In this document: in pieces, positions 1-7,717 of the stretch
Position numbering within the stretch: the first letter of the stretch is position 1
Layout: each line of letters opens with the position of its first letter
Assembly: GCA_964384785.1 (NCBI GenBank)
Contig: CAYLLH010000019.1
Location: forward strand, 1 to 38,777
Origin: JAZKSG01 sp964384785
Lineage (GTDB): Archaea > Thermoplasmatota > E2 > DHVEG-1
Reading direction: 5' to 3'
DNA length: 38,777 bases
Position numbers and translations under genes: made by a program
Notes under the pieces: model-generated
The model's database searches: none
Told to the model about the DNA's origin: nothing
What the model saw: the letters and a program-made list of their open reading frames with translations, nothing else

Positions 1-906
1 GATAAACCAGAAATACTACATCAAAATGGACAAACCACAATAACTCAAATATTCGAACCAGATTATACAAATGAAACAGTAGCCACCTATAACGATGTAC
101 TAAAATGGAACATACAAAGCACAACTTCTCAAAGCTACAAATTAGGTTTAGAAGCTCAAATAACAGCTGAATCATATATGATATCTGATTTAAATGGAAC
201 AAATGCTTTAACTATCAGTCAAATACAAAATCAAAACTCAGATCTCTATGATCAATATACTAAAATTCAGGGAAATCAAACCATTGTTTACATAGATCCT
301 ACTGATTCAGATATCAAAAATGTTTCCTCTAAAATTTTAAGTCAAACCAACTCAAATAATGCTTTTCAGATAGCAAAAAATCTTTTTATATGGCTTAAAG
401 ACGAAACAAGTTATGAAAGACATACAGGTATTAACAACGTTCAAACATACTCTGAAACACTAAACAGTTTAACAGGTGATTGTGATGATTTATCATTCCT
501 TTATATTTCTCTTTTAAGATCTGTTGATATACCTTCTCGTTTTATAAGAGGATTTCTTGTAAATCATAATAATGGAGTTGCATCCCTTGAACCTCATGCA
601 TGGGTTGAAGTATTCGTAGGTGGCGGAATAGGTAAAAACGGATGGATACCCGTTGAATGTGCATGTAATTCAGATGACATGCAACTACAAGTCTATCAAA
701 ACTTTGGAATAGAATCAGCAAATCATCTAAGACTTTTCAAAGACGACGGGTCAAATGAATCACTAAACATTTCATTAACAGGACTTAGAATAAAATACTC
801 AGAAGATTTCTCAATAACACAATCCTCATTCGAAACAATAGACTCCTATCAAATTCTCGAATCAAAAAGCTTGCAGATAAAAGACAACTATCGAACATAT
901 CAATAA
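1..906 (+). CDS. Transglutaminase-like domain protein, 5' end outside the window
   Basis: The frame is open from base 1 to the stop at 904-906, so the window holds the last 301 residues of a larger protein. It has a transglutaminase/protease-like fold: a GDCDDLS motif with the likely nucleophile Cys161 (numbered from the window start), then HAWVEVF with His199, then GWIPVE with Glu219 where the family usually has Asp. In this superfamily the Cys-His-Asp triad acts on peptide or amide bonds. The 160 residues before the Cys resemble a secreted or surface-exposed region without a recognisable motif. An ATG at 178 exists, but coding runs upstream of it in the same frame. The domain call is firm; the substrate is unknown. 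Confidence 0.75.
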   Translation, partial: DKPEILHQNGQTTITQIFEPDYTNETVATYNDVLKWNIQSTTSQSYKLGLEAQITAESYMISDLNGTNALTISQIQNQNSDLYDQYTKIQGNQTIVYIDPTDSDIKNVSSKILSQTNSNNAFQIAKNLFIWLKDETSYERHTGINNVQTYSETLNSLTGDCDDLSFLYISLLRSVDIPSRFIRGFLVNHNNGVASLEPHAWVEVFVGGGIGKNGWIPVECACNSDDMQLQVYQNFGIESANHLRLFKDDGSNESLNISLTGLRIKYSEDFSITQSSFETIDSYQILESKSLQIKDNYRTYQ

Positions 907-978
907 CCAAAATTTTTTTAACTAATTCTTCTCTAAAAAAATAATAGTTTAAGTTTTTTAATTTTAGAAGCATAAGCA

Positions 979-986
979 TTTAAATA
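979..986 (+). promoter_or_regulatory. TATA box of the S12-S7 operon
   Basis: TTTAAATA lies in an AT-rich stretch about 50 bases before the S12 start. A start site near 1005-1010 would leave a short leader that includes the AGGTGA ribosome binding site at 1024-1029. This is inferred from sequence and spacing only. Confidence 0.5.
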
Positions 987-1035
987 TTAAAAGTGCATAC
1001 AGCCTTACTCCTTAGTCAATAACAGGTGAAAAAAA

Positions 1036-1467
1036 TTGGGAAAAGGAATAAACGCCGCAAGAAAACTAAAAAACAATCGTAAACAACAAAGATGGCAGGA
1101 TAGATACTACAAAAAAAGAGTTCTGCATCTAAAAGAAAAAGCAGATCCTCTTGAAGGTACAGCGCAAGCTAAAGGTATCGTCATAGAAAAAGTAGGTATT
1201 GAAGCAAAACAGCCTAACTCTGCGATTCGTAAATGTGTAAAAGTACAACTTATAAAAAACGGTCGTCAGATCACTGCTTTTGCACCTGGTGATAAAGCTA
1301 TTAGTTTCATAGATGAACATGACGAAGTCATGGTAGAAGGAATCGGTGGACGTATGGGACGTTCATATGGAGATATCCCTGGAGTCCGATTTAAAGTAAT
1401 AAAAGTTAATGATATTTCACTTAATCAAATGGTTAAAGGTAAAATAGAGAAAGCAATGAGACGATAA
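1036..1467 (+). CDS. rps12: 30S ribosomal protein S12
   Basis: This 143-residue protein is the archaeal/eukaryotic form of S12 (uS12), a decoding-centre protein of the small subunit. The N-terminus MGKGINAARKL and the PNSAIRKCVKVQL segment near residue 60 are family hallmarks, and the length is normal for archaea. The start codon is TTG; an AGGTGA ribosome binding site at 1024-1029 sits six bases upstream, and the residues after the TTG match the conserved N-terminus, so this start is well supported. S7 follows after two bases, and EF-2 lies just downstream, the usual str-like order. Confidence 0.97.
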   Translation: MGKGINAARKLKNNRKQQRWQDRYYKKRVLHLKEKADPLEGTAQAKGIVIEKVGIEAKQPNSAIRKCVKVQLIKNGRQITAFAPGDKAISFIDEHDEVMVEGIGGRMGRSYGDIPGVRFKVIKVNDISLNQMVKGKIEKAMRR

Positions 1468-1469
1468 AT

Positions 1470-2066
1470 ATGGCAGAAAAAAACACTACTGAAAAAGAAG
1501 TACTTGATTTTTTTCCGATGCTAGAAAAATATAGCTCTGAAGAAGTAAAAGTTGAAGATCCTGGTCTTAAAAAATATATTAACTCTGATGTATCAAATAT
1601 TTTTATGGGTGGAGTTCATTCTAATAAAATTTTTGCTAAATCAAAATATCCTATAGTTGAAAGACTTATAAACAATATTATGAGAACTGAGAAATATACT
1701 GGTAAAAAAACAAAATCTTACAAAGCAGTCAGAGACGCCTTTGAAATCATTGATAAAAAAATGAAAAAAAACCCATTACAGGTTCTTATTGATGCCGTTC
1801 AAAATGCTGCACCAAAAGAAGAAGCAACACGTCTAAGGTTTGGAGGAATAAGTGTCCCAAAAGCTGTGGATGTGGCACCACAGAGACGTATAGATATAGC
1901 TGTTAGAAACATTGCAACAGGGGTTACAAACAGTAGTAAGAAAAACAAGAAAAATATTTCAGTATGTCTCGCTGATGAACTTATGAAAGCTAGTAAAAAT
2001 GATGTTAATTCATATGCAATCTCAAAGAAAAATGATGTAGAGAGAGTTGCAAAGTCAGCTAGATAA
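1470..2066 (+). CDS. rps7: 30S ribosomal protein S7
   Basis: A 198-residue archaeal S7 (uS7), which organises the 3' domain of 16S rRNA and contacts the E site. Recognisable parts are the GGVHSNKIFAKSKYPIVERL region near residue 50, the KKMKKNPLQVL helix and the GGISVPKAVDVAPQRR segment near residue 125. It begins two bases after the S12 stop, so the two are almost certainly co-transcribed and translationally coupled. The archaeal N-terminal extension is present. Confidence 0.97.
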   Translation: MAEKNTTEKEVLDFFPMLEKYSSEEVKVEDPGLKKYINSDVSNIFMGGVHSNKIFAKSKYPIVERLINNIMRTEKYTGKKTKSYKAVRDAFEIIDKKMKKNPLQVLIDAVQNAAPKEEATRLRFGGISVPKAVDVAPQRRIDIAVRNIATGVTNSSKKNKKNISVCLADELMKASKNDVNSYAISKKNDVERVAKSAR

Positions 2067-2091
2067 AACACTTGAAAAAAATTTGAATTTA

Positions 2092-2099
2092 TTTAAAAA
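2092..2099 (+). promoter_or_regulatory. TATA box for the EF-2 gene
   Basis: TTTAAAAA lies about 25 bases before the EF-2 ATG at 2120. This spacing would place transcription start at or next to the start codon, giving a nearly leaderless mRNA in addition to read-through from S12-S7. Confidence 0.45.
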
Positions 2100-2119
2100 T
2101 AGTTATTGGTTGGATTAGT

Positions 2120-4318
2120 ATGGGAAAGAAAGAGGACAACATAAAAAAAGCAAAAAATTTGATGAATAAGCTTACCCAAATAAGAAATATTGGTATAGCA
2201 GCTCATATAGATCATGGTAAAACCACATTATCAGATAATTTGTTAGCTGGTTGTGGTATGATGAGTGAAGAGCTAGCTGGAAAACAGTTAGCTCTTGATT
2301 TCGATGAACAAGAAGCAGAACGTGGAATAACAATTGATACCGCTAGTGCTTCAATGGTTCACGACTTTGAAGGAAAAGAATACCTGATCAACCTGCTTGA
2401 TACACCAGGTCATGTTGATTTTGGTGGAGATGTAACTCGTGCTATGCGAGCTGTTGATGGAGCAGTAGTTGTTGTTTGTGCAGTAGAAGGCGCTATGCCT
2501 CAGACTGAAACTGTTGTACGTCAAGCACTTCGTGAGAAAGTAAAACCTATTCTTTTCATAAACAAAGTAGATCGCCTTATCAATGAATTGCAAGTAAGCC
2601 CTGAAGAAATGCAACAACGTTTTGTTAAAATAATAAAAAAATTCAATGATCTTGTAAACAAAATGGTTCCCGATGAATTCAAAGATAAATGGAATGTAAA
2701 AGTTGAGGATGGAAGTGTAGCATTTGGTAGTGCATATTACAATTGGGCGATAAGTGCACCATACATGGAAAAATCAGGTCTTTCATTTAAAGATATTTAT
2801 GATTATTGCGACAAAAACAATCAAAAAGAACTAGCTAAAAAATCACCTATCCATGAAGTACTTCTTGATATTGTAGTGGATCATTGCCCGTCACCGGATA
2901 TTGCTCAGAAATATCGTATTCCCAATATTTGGCGTGGAGATCAAGATAGTGAGATTGGTAAAGCTATGATGGAAACCAAGGAAAACGCAGATCTTGCCTT
3001 AATGGTTACAAAAATTGTTATGGATCCACATGCAGGGGAGGTAGCAGTAGGACGGCTTTATAGTGGAAAAATTAAACAAGGTCAAGAAGTAAAAGTAATT
3101 GGTTCTCCTAAAATTAATCGTGTTCAACAAGTAAACCTTATGGTTGGTGCAGATCGTATACCTGTGGAATATGTTAGCGCGGGTAATGTAGCTGCGATAA
3201 CAGGAATTCGTGAAGCAATAGCTGGAAGTACAGTTTCTGATAACCTGGATATGGAACCATTCGAAAGAATTATTCATGTATCAGAACCAGTTGTAACAAT
3301 TGCAGTTGAAGCTAAACATACTAAGGATTTACCCAAACTTATTGAGGTTTTAAGAATAGTATCAAAAGCAGATCCGAGTATAATCGTTGATATAAACGAA
3401 GAAACCGGGGAAAATTTGATGAGCGGTATGGGCGAACTACATCTTGAAATTACAGAACATCGTATAAGACACGATTATGGTGTAGACATTGTCACATCTC
3501 AACCAATAGTTGTATATCGTGAGTCGGTTAAAGGTAAAACAGCTCAACCATTTGAAGGAAAATCACCAAATAAACATAATCGATTCTACATTACAGTTGA
3601 ACCATTACCAGAAAAAATTGCTGAAGCAATTTATAACAATGAAATCCCTGAAAATGTAAAAAAACATAAAAACGAAGTAGCAAAAACCCTGCAAGAGCTC
3701 GGAATGGATAAACAAGAAGCCAAAGGAGTCTTTGCAGTTAAAGGATTAAACATGTTTACAGATATAACAAAAGGTATCCAGTATCTTCATGAAACACGAG
3801 AGCTTATAAAAGAAGCATTTGAAGAAGTAATGAAAAGTGGACCAATAGCTGATGAACCATGTCAAAAAATGCTTTTCAGACTTCATGATGCAAAACTTCA
3901 TGAGGATGCAATACACCGAGGTCCAGCACAGGTTATACCTGCTGTAAGAAATTCTCTTTATGGTTCAATACTGGCATCAGATCCAATATTGCTTGAACCA
4001 ATACAAAAAGTCTTTATTAGTACCCCACAGGATCTTATGGGTGATGCAAGTAAAGAACTCAATCAAAGACGTGCTGAAGTAAAAGATATGAAAACCGAAA
4101 AAGACATGGTAAATATTGATGCCAAGGCACCAGTCTCTGAAATGTTTGGTTTTGCTTCAGCGATTCGTAGTGCAACTGGTGGAAGAGTTCTTTGGAATAC
4201 TGAAAACTCTGGATTTGAACCTATCCCTGTAAACTTGCAGATGGATGTAGTAAAACAAATCCGTGAAAGAAAAGGACTTAAACCAGAGCCAAATCCACCA
4301 AGTTATTATTTGGACTAA
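2120..4318 (+). CDS. fusA: Translation elongation factor EF-2
   Basis: A full-length archaeal EF-2 of 732 residues, the GTPase that translocates tRNA and mRNA on the ribosome. The GTPase motifs are intact: AHIDHGKTT (28-36), DTPGHVDF and NKVDRL. Domain IV carries HEDAIHRGPAQ, in which His599 aligns with the diphthamide-modified histidine of archaea and eukaryotes. It lies 53 bases after S7 and has its own TATA-like box, so it can be expressed with or without the ribosomal genes. No EF-1A gene is next to it in this window. Confidence 0.98.
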   Translation: MGKKEDNIKKAKNLMNKLTQIRNIGIAAHIDHGKTTLSDNLLAGCGMMSEELAGKQLALDFDEQEAERGITIDTASASMVHDFEGKEYLINLLDTPGHVDFGGDVTRAMRAVDGAVVVVCAVEGAMPQTETVVRQALREKVKPILFINKVDRLINELQVSPEEMQQRFVKIIKKFNDLVNKMVPDEFKDKWNVKVEDGSVAFGSAYYNWAISAPYMEKSGLSFKDIYDYCDKNNQKELAKKSPIHEVLLDIVVDHCPSPDIAQKYRIPNIWRGDQDSEIGKAMMETKENADLALMVTKIVMDPHAGEVAVGRLYSGKIKQGQEVKVIGSPKINRVQQVNLMVGADRIPVEYVSAGNVAAITGIREAIAGSTVSDNLDMEPFERIIHVSEPVVTIAVEAKHTKDLPKLIEVLRIVSKADPSIIVDINEETGENLMSGMGELHLEITEHRIRHDYGVDIVTSQPIVVYRESVKGKTAQPFEGKSPNKHNRFYITVEPLPEKIAEAIYNNEIPENVKKHKNEVAKTLQELGMDKQEAKGVFAVKGLNMFTDITKGIQYLHETRELIKEAFEEVMKSGPIADEPCQKMLFRLHDAKLHEDAIHRGPAQVIPAVRNSLYGSILASDPILLEPIQKVFISTPQDLMGDASKELNQRRAEVKDMKTEKDMVNIDAKAPVSEMFGFASAIRSATGGRVLWNTENSGFEPIPVNLQMDVVKQIRERKGLKPEPNPPSYYLD

Positions 4319-4330
4319 AAAAAACAAAAA

Positions 4331-4347
4331 CTTTTTTTCCTTTTTTT
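4331..4347 (+). terminator. Oligo-T terminator after EF-2
   Basis: Two runs of seven T separated by CC lie 13 bases after the EF-2 stop. Archaeal RNA polymerase terminates on such T tracts without needing a hairpin. Confidence 0.5.
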
Positions 4348-4415
4348 AGAAAAAATTAGAAAATATTATATTAACTAAACATGTTTACTAAAAAAAAGAT
4401 TGGAGGATGCACTTT

Positions 4416-4763
4416 ATGGATAAAGGAACTATTCCCATAAATAAAAACTATATGCTTGAGTACCGTTATCATGACAGAGATAACAATTACAAATACTTTA
4501 ACAGAAAATTTGAAATCTATCTTTTAGAAAAAAAACTACTTAGTAAAAACTATCTGATGCATATGGACAACAGTGATACATCCAAAATGAAACCATGTAT
4601 CTACAAAGGCGATAAAACTCGAAAGGTTCAACATGGTGTAACAACTCTTAACTGGAATAGTATAAAAAACAATTTTTTAGAATATCTTGTTAAAGAAATA
4701 GGTGAAAAAAACCGAGATCAGGCAAAAAAAGCCCTTTCAGAGCTTTCTTCACCAAAAATATAA
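4416..4763 (+). CDS. Conserved-looking small protein of unknown function
   Basis: A 115-residue soluble, basic protein that I do not recognise. The ATG at 4407 directly abuts a strong GGAGG at 4402-4406 and so cannot use it; the next in-frame ATG at 4416 lies nine bases downstream of the GGAGG and is the better start. An AT-rich TATA-like stretch lies near 4360-4372. The protein has many Tyr, Asn and Lys residues, no membrane segment and no cysteine motif. A run of T after the stop probably ends the transcript. It stands alone between EF-2 and the convergent MCM gene. Confidence 0.7.
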   Translation: MDKGTIPINKNYMLEYRYHDRDNNYKYFNRKFEIYLLEKKLLSKNYLMHMDNSDTSKMKPCIYKGDKTRKVQHGVTTLNWNSIKNNFLEYLVKEIGEKNRDQAKKALSELSSPKI

Positions 4764-4778
4764 AACAATAATATTTTT

Positions 4779-6884
4779 TTAGTATTCAGTTATCCTGTAT
4801 TTTCCATGTACTGGTTCATAAATCTGACCATTTCTTTTCAAACGATCAAGGGTTTCCTCTACTTTACTAGTTTCAAAACCTTCCATTTCGCCTTCACGAA
4901 GTATATCTCCACGTGATGCATTTCCATCTTTGGCTTCATTACAAAGCCTTTGAATCACATCTATAATATTTCGCATACGATCATGTTGGCTATGACTAAT
5001 ACCTGTGGCAATAATATCTATATCGAACTTACCAGTCTCCCGGTCCATACCAACTCGTCGAAGGTATTGATCTATAATATAAATCGCTCTTTTTGCATCA
5101 TCTGCTGTTACTTCTTCACTAAGTCTGACTTTTGCACTGGCTTCGGATAGCCGAACAAATGCCTCTAACTGACGAGGGGTGAAAGTAACAGAATCTTCTG
5201 AAGAATTACGGAAATCAACATAATAGTTTTTGATAAGTTCTAGTGCTTCTTCAGTCATAACAGGGTAAATATATCTTTTAGAATATGCAACATATTTACG
5301 TAAGAATTCTGGATCAAAAACTGGTAAAACATTTTTCATCATGGAATCTCTTTCTTTCTTATTATATTTAGATTTTTTAGAACGAGAAATGTTTTCACTT
5401 ACTTCACCGGCCTTATGTGAACTAAGTATATGCGTAGCAAGATCTGAATCACGGTTACGATTTGGTTTATCGATAATTGAAAAGATCAGATCAAAACGAG
5501 AAATCAAAGCCGGTGGCATATTTATTTGTTCATGCATAGGCATAAATTCATCAAAACGACCTAGTTTTGGGTTAGCTGCAGCAAGCATTGCACAACGAGA
5601 TTTCAATGTTGCACTGATACCTGCTTTAGCGACACTTATCTCTTGTTGTTCCATAGCCTGATGAAGGCTACTACGATCCTGGTCACTCATTTTATCTATC
5701 TCATCAATACAAGCAAGACCCATATCAGCTTGAACCAATGCTCCTGCTTCAAGAGTCCATTGTCCTTCACCAAATTCATCACGTACTGCTGCAGCAGTAA
5801 GACCTGCTGCCGATGATGCTTTTCCAGATGCATAAACACTACGAGGAGAAAGCTTAGACATATAATTTAAAATCTGAGATTTAGCAGTACCTGGGTCACC
5901 TACAAACAAGGTATGAATATCCCCGCGTATACGAGTACCATCAGGCATCTCCTTTGCAACTCCTCCAAATAACTGAAGAATCATAGCGTCTTTTTCAACA
6001 TCCATACCATAAATAGTAGGAGCGATACTTTTCTTCATTTTTTCATAAATCTTAGCATCCTTACTAAGTTTCAATATTTCTTCTTCATCCTCAGGACTTA
6101 TTTCAACTTCTTCAAAAGCCAATTCCTGACTATCAACACTTATTGCATCCATGGTTTTATTAAAAGCAGTCAAACGAAATGTTCCACGACGACGTTGTTG
6201 AGAATGAATAATTCCATTTACAACAACACGATCACCAGGTGCAATTTCTCCAACCAGATCATCTTCTATAAAAACACTTATACGCTCTGGTTGAGCACCA
6301 CCACGTAATCCCTCTGGGTTTTCCTGTATCTCAATTTTCTGCGAATCGATAAACTCTGAAAGATTAGAAAGAAGTTTAAAACTACTAACACGTCCACATC
6401 CACCTTGATCTTCATAACATTCAGAGGGTTCTTTTATTATGTCTTCTTCTTGTTCTATTTTCATAACCGCTCCGCATTTCTGGCATTGAAACGCACCAAC
6501 CTTCAGTTTAGGACGCACCTCAGTACGTTTTTTAACAAGTCCTTCTGTAGCCATTAGTTTTCCAAGATGACTAGAGCGAATATGTCTAATCAAAATCTTA
6601 CTTGTATCAGGTAGATTAAAAACACGGAAATGAAGCTCAAGTTTATTTTCAACAGCAACATCAATCTGTTTCAATGCTTCTTCAGCATTAAAAAAAGCCT
6701 TATATGGTTGATTAAGTAAAAGCTCAGCCAGTTCCGGATCAACACGATCTATTTTCCAATAATCAATAAAAACACTACGCTTTTCTGGATACTCTAAAGC
6801 AACTGTCTCTATTTCTTTTTTACAATGATCCTCAAACAGGCTCTGCCATTGAGAAACCAAGTTATCATCTTTTAACAGTTTCAA
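4779..6884 (-). CDS. mcm: Replicative DNA helicase MCM
   Basis: A 701-residue minichromosome maintenance helicase, which unwinds DNA at the replication fork as a hexameric ring. In order: an N-terminal domain with a zinc-binding set (Cys134, 137, 156, 163), the OB-fold, and the AAA+ core with Walker A GDPGTAKS (329-336), Walker B LACIDEIDKM (389-398) and the arginine finger SRFD near 462, then a C-terminal winged helix. It has no intein. The start is a TTG; upstream in frame there is no better start. The SRP RNA gene ends about 90 bases upstream on the same strand, and the two PolD genes lie further upstream, so this is a replication cluster. Confidence 0.97.
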   Translation of the reverse strand: MKLLKDDNLVSQWQSLFEDHCKKEIETVALEYPEKRSVFIDYWKIDRVDPELAELLLNQPYKAFFNAEEALKQIDVAVENKLELHFRVFNLPDTSKILIRHIRSSHLGKLMATEGLVKKRTEVRPKLKVGAFQCQKCGAVMKIEQEEDIIKEPSECYEDQGGCGRVSSFKLLSNLSEFIDSQKIEIQENPEGLRGGAQPERISVFIEDDLVGEIAPGDRVVVNGIIHSQQRRRGTFRLTAFNKTMDAISVDSQELAFEEVEISPEDEEEILKLSKDAKIYEKMKKSIAPTIYGMDVEKDAMILQLFGGVAKEMPDGTRIRGDIHTLFVGDPGTAKSQILNYMSKLSPRSVYASGKASSAAGLTAAAVRDEFGEGQWTLEAGALVQADMGLACIDEIDKMSDQDRSSLHQAMEQQEISVAKAGISATLKSRCAMLAAANPKLGRFDEFMPMHEQINMPPALISRFDLIFSIIDKPNRNRDSDLATHILSSHKAGEVSENISRSKKSKYNKKERDSMMKNVLPVFDPEFLRKYVAYSKRYIYPVMTEEALELIKNYYVDFRNSSEDSVTFTPRQLEAFVRLSEASAKVRLSEEVTADDAKRAIYIIDQYLRRVGMDRETGKFDIDIIATGISHSQHDRMRNIIDVIQRLCNEAKDGNASRGDILREGEMEGFETSKVEETLDRLKRNGQIYEPVHGKYRITEY

Positions 6885-6972
6885 ATCAGCTCACTTCCCC
6901 CAAAACAAAAACATTTTTGAAATGAATTGGTAAAAACATGGTATACAATGTTTCACATTTAAAACTTTTTTT

Positions 6973-7298
6973 GACGGGTGCGAAACATCGCGAGTGGATG
7001 CACGTAGCCTCCGTTGACTTCCCATCTGCTTTCTCAACCCCGTTAACCCTTCGAGCATCGGCAGTTTACAGTAAGGCTGCTCACTTCCGTGCCTGGCCCG
7101 GTTCCTGTAATGAAGATGATCATATAACCCTCCGGTTATACGCGTCATCAACTCCGATCCCAAAGGACAGGGTATCATCGTTAGCAAGATGGATCAACAG
7201 AGGCCCGTTACACCGCCTCTTGACATCAACCTCTGCCTAAAGACGATTTCAGATTACAGGGGACGCCTAACTCCCCGGTCTATTCCGCACCTTTCGCC
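6973..7298 (-). ncRNA. ffs: Signal recognition particle RNA (archaeal 7S RNA)
   Basis: Read on the minus strand, the region near 7075-7105 has the helix 8 core GGCCAGGCACGGAAGTGAGC, the binding site for SRP54 and the most conserved part of SRP RNA. Near the 5' end, GACCGGGGAGTTAGGCGTCC and CCCTGTAA match the archaeal helix 2-4 region. The ends pair: GGTGCGGAA near the 5' end with TTTCGCACC near the 3' end, plus GGCG with CGTC, giving the helix 1 typical of archaea. The length of about 326 bases fits. The two open frames crossing this region are not genes. End positions are estimated from the terminal pairing. Confidence 0.93.
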
Positions 7299-7340
7299 AA
7301 AAGCTAACTAAATCTTGGAATAAAACAGGACAACAGAACT

Positions 7341-7352
7341 ATTATTTAATAG
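7341..7352 (-). promoter_or_regulatory. TATA box for the SRP RNA
   Basis: On the minus strand CTATTAAATAAT lies about 45 bases before the predicted mature 5' end of the SRP RNA, which would give a primary transcript with about 20 extra bases. A second TATA-like sequence near 7365-7372 overlaps the end of the upstream gene. Confidence 0.4.
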
Positions 7353-7366
7353 TTTTTTTGTGTTAC

Positions 7367-7636
7367 TTATAAAGACCTGCGCATTATAATTAAAATATTC
7401 CGGAAGAACTGGAAAAAAATCAATGATAATGCAACAGCTAAAAAAGCAATATCACGTGCAACATACAACCATTCATCAGAAGCTTTACCCTGAGCTTCAA
7501 TCCAACCAACATGAATCGCATCTTTAACTAAAAGATAAATAAAAATTGCTACAATAAAGAACAAAACAATATTTAGATAAAAAGACCAACGATACCAAGT
7601 TTGTTTACCTGTTTTCTGAAACATATTATCAATCAT
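7367..7636 (-). CDS. Small two-span membrane protein of unknown function
   Basis: An 89-residue protein with two hydrophobic segments, one around WSFYLNIVLFFIVAIFIYLL and one around DIAFLAVALSLIFFQFF, separated by a short polar loop, ending with RRSL. A longer frame starts at 7702, but its first 22 codons cover an AT-rich TATA-like region. The ATG at 7636 has GGAG seven bases upstream and is preferred. I do not recognise the family. It lies between DP2 and the SRP RNA on the same strand, 80 bases downstream of DP2, and probably has its own promoter. Confidence 0.65.
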   Translation of the reverse strand: MIDNMFQKTGKQTWYRWSFYLNIVLFFIVAIFIYLLVKDAIHVGWIEAQGKASDEWLYVARDIAFLAVALSLIFFQFFRNILIIMRRSL

Positions 7637-7717
7637 TTCAACACTCCAACTCCTCAAATCACGATAAATGTAATAATATATAAATATATGAACATTATGC
7701 AAAAAAAAATGTTTTTT

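Noticed and set aside
6891..7240. Two overlapping open frames on opposite strands
   Set aside because: They cover the SRP RNA, which explains the conserved sequence; their translations have no protein-like pattern.
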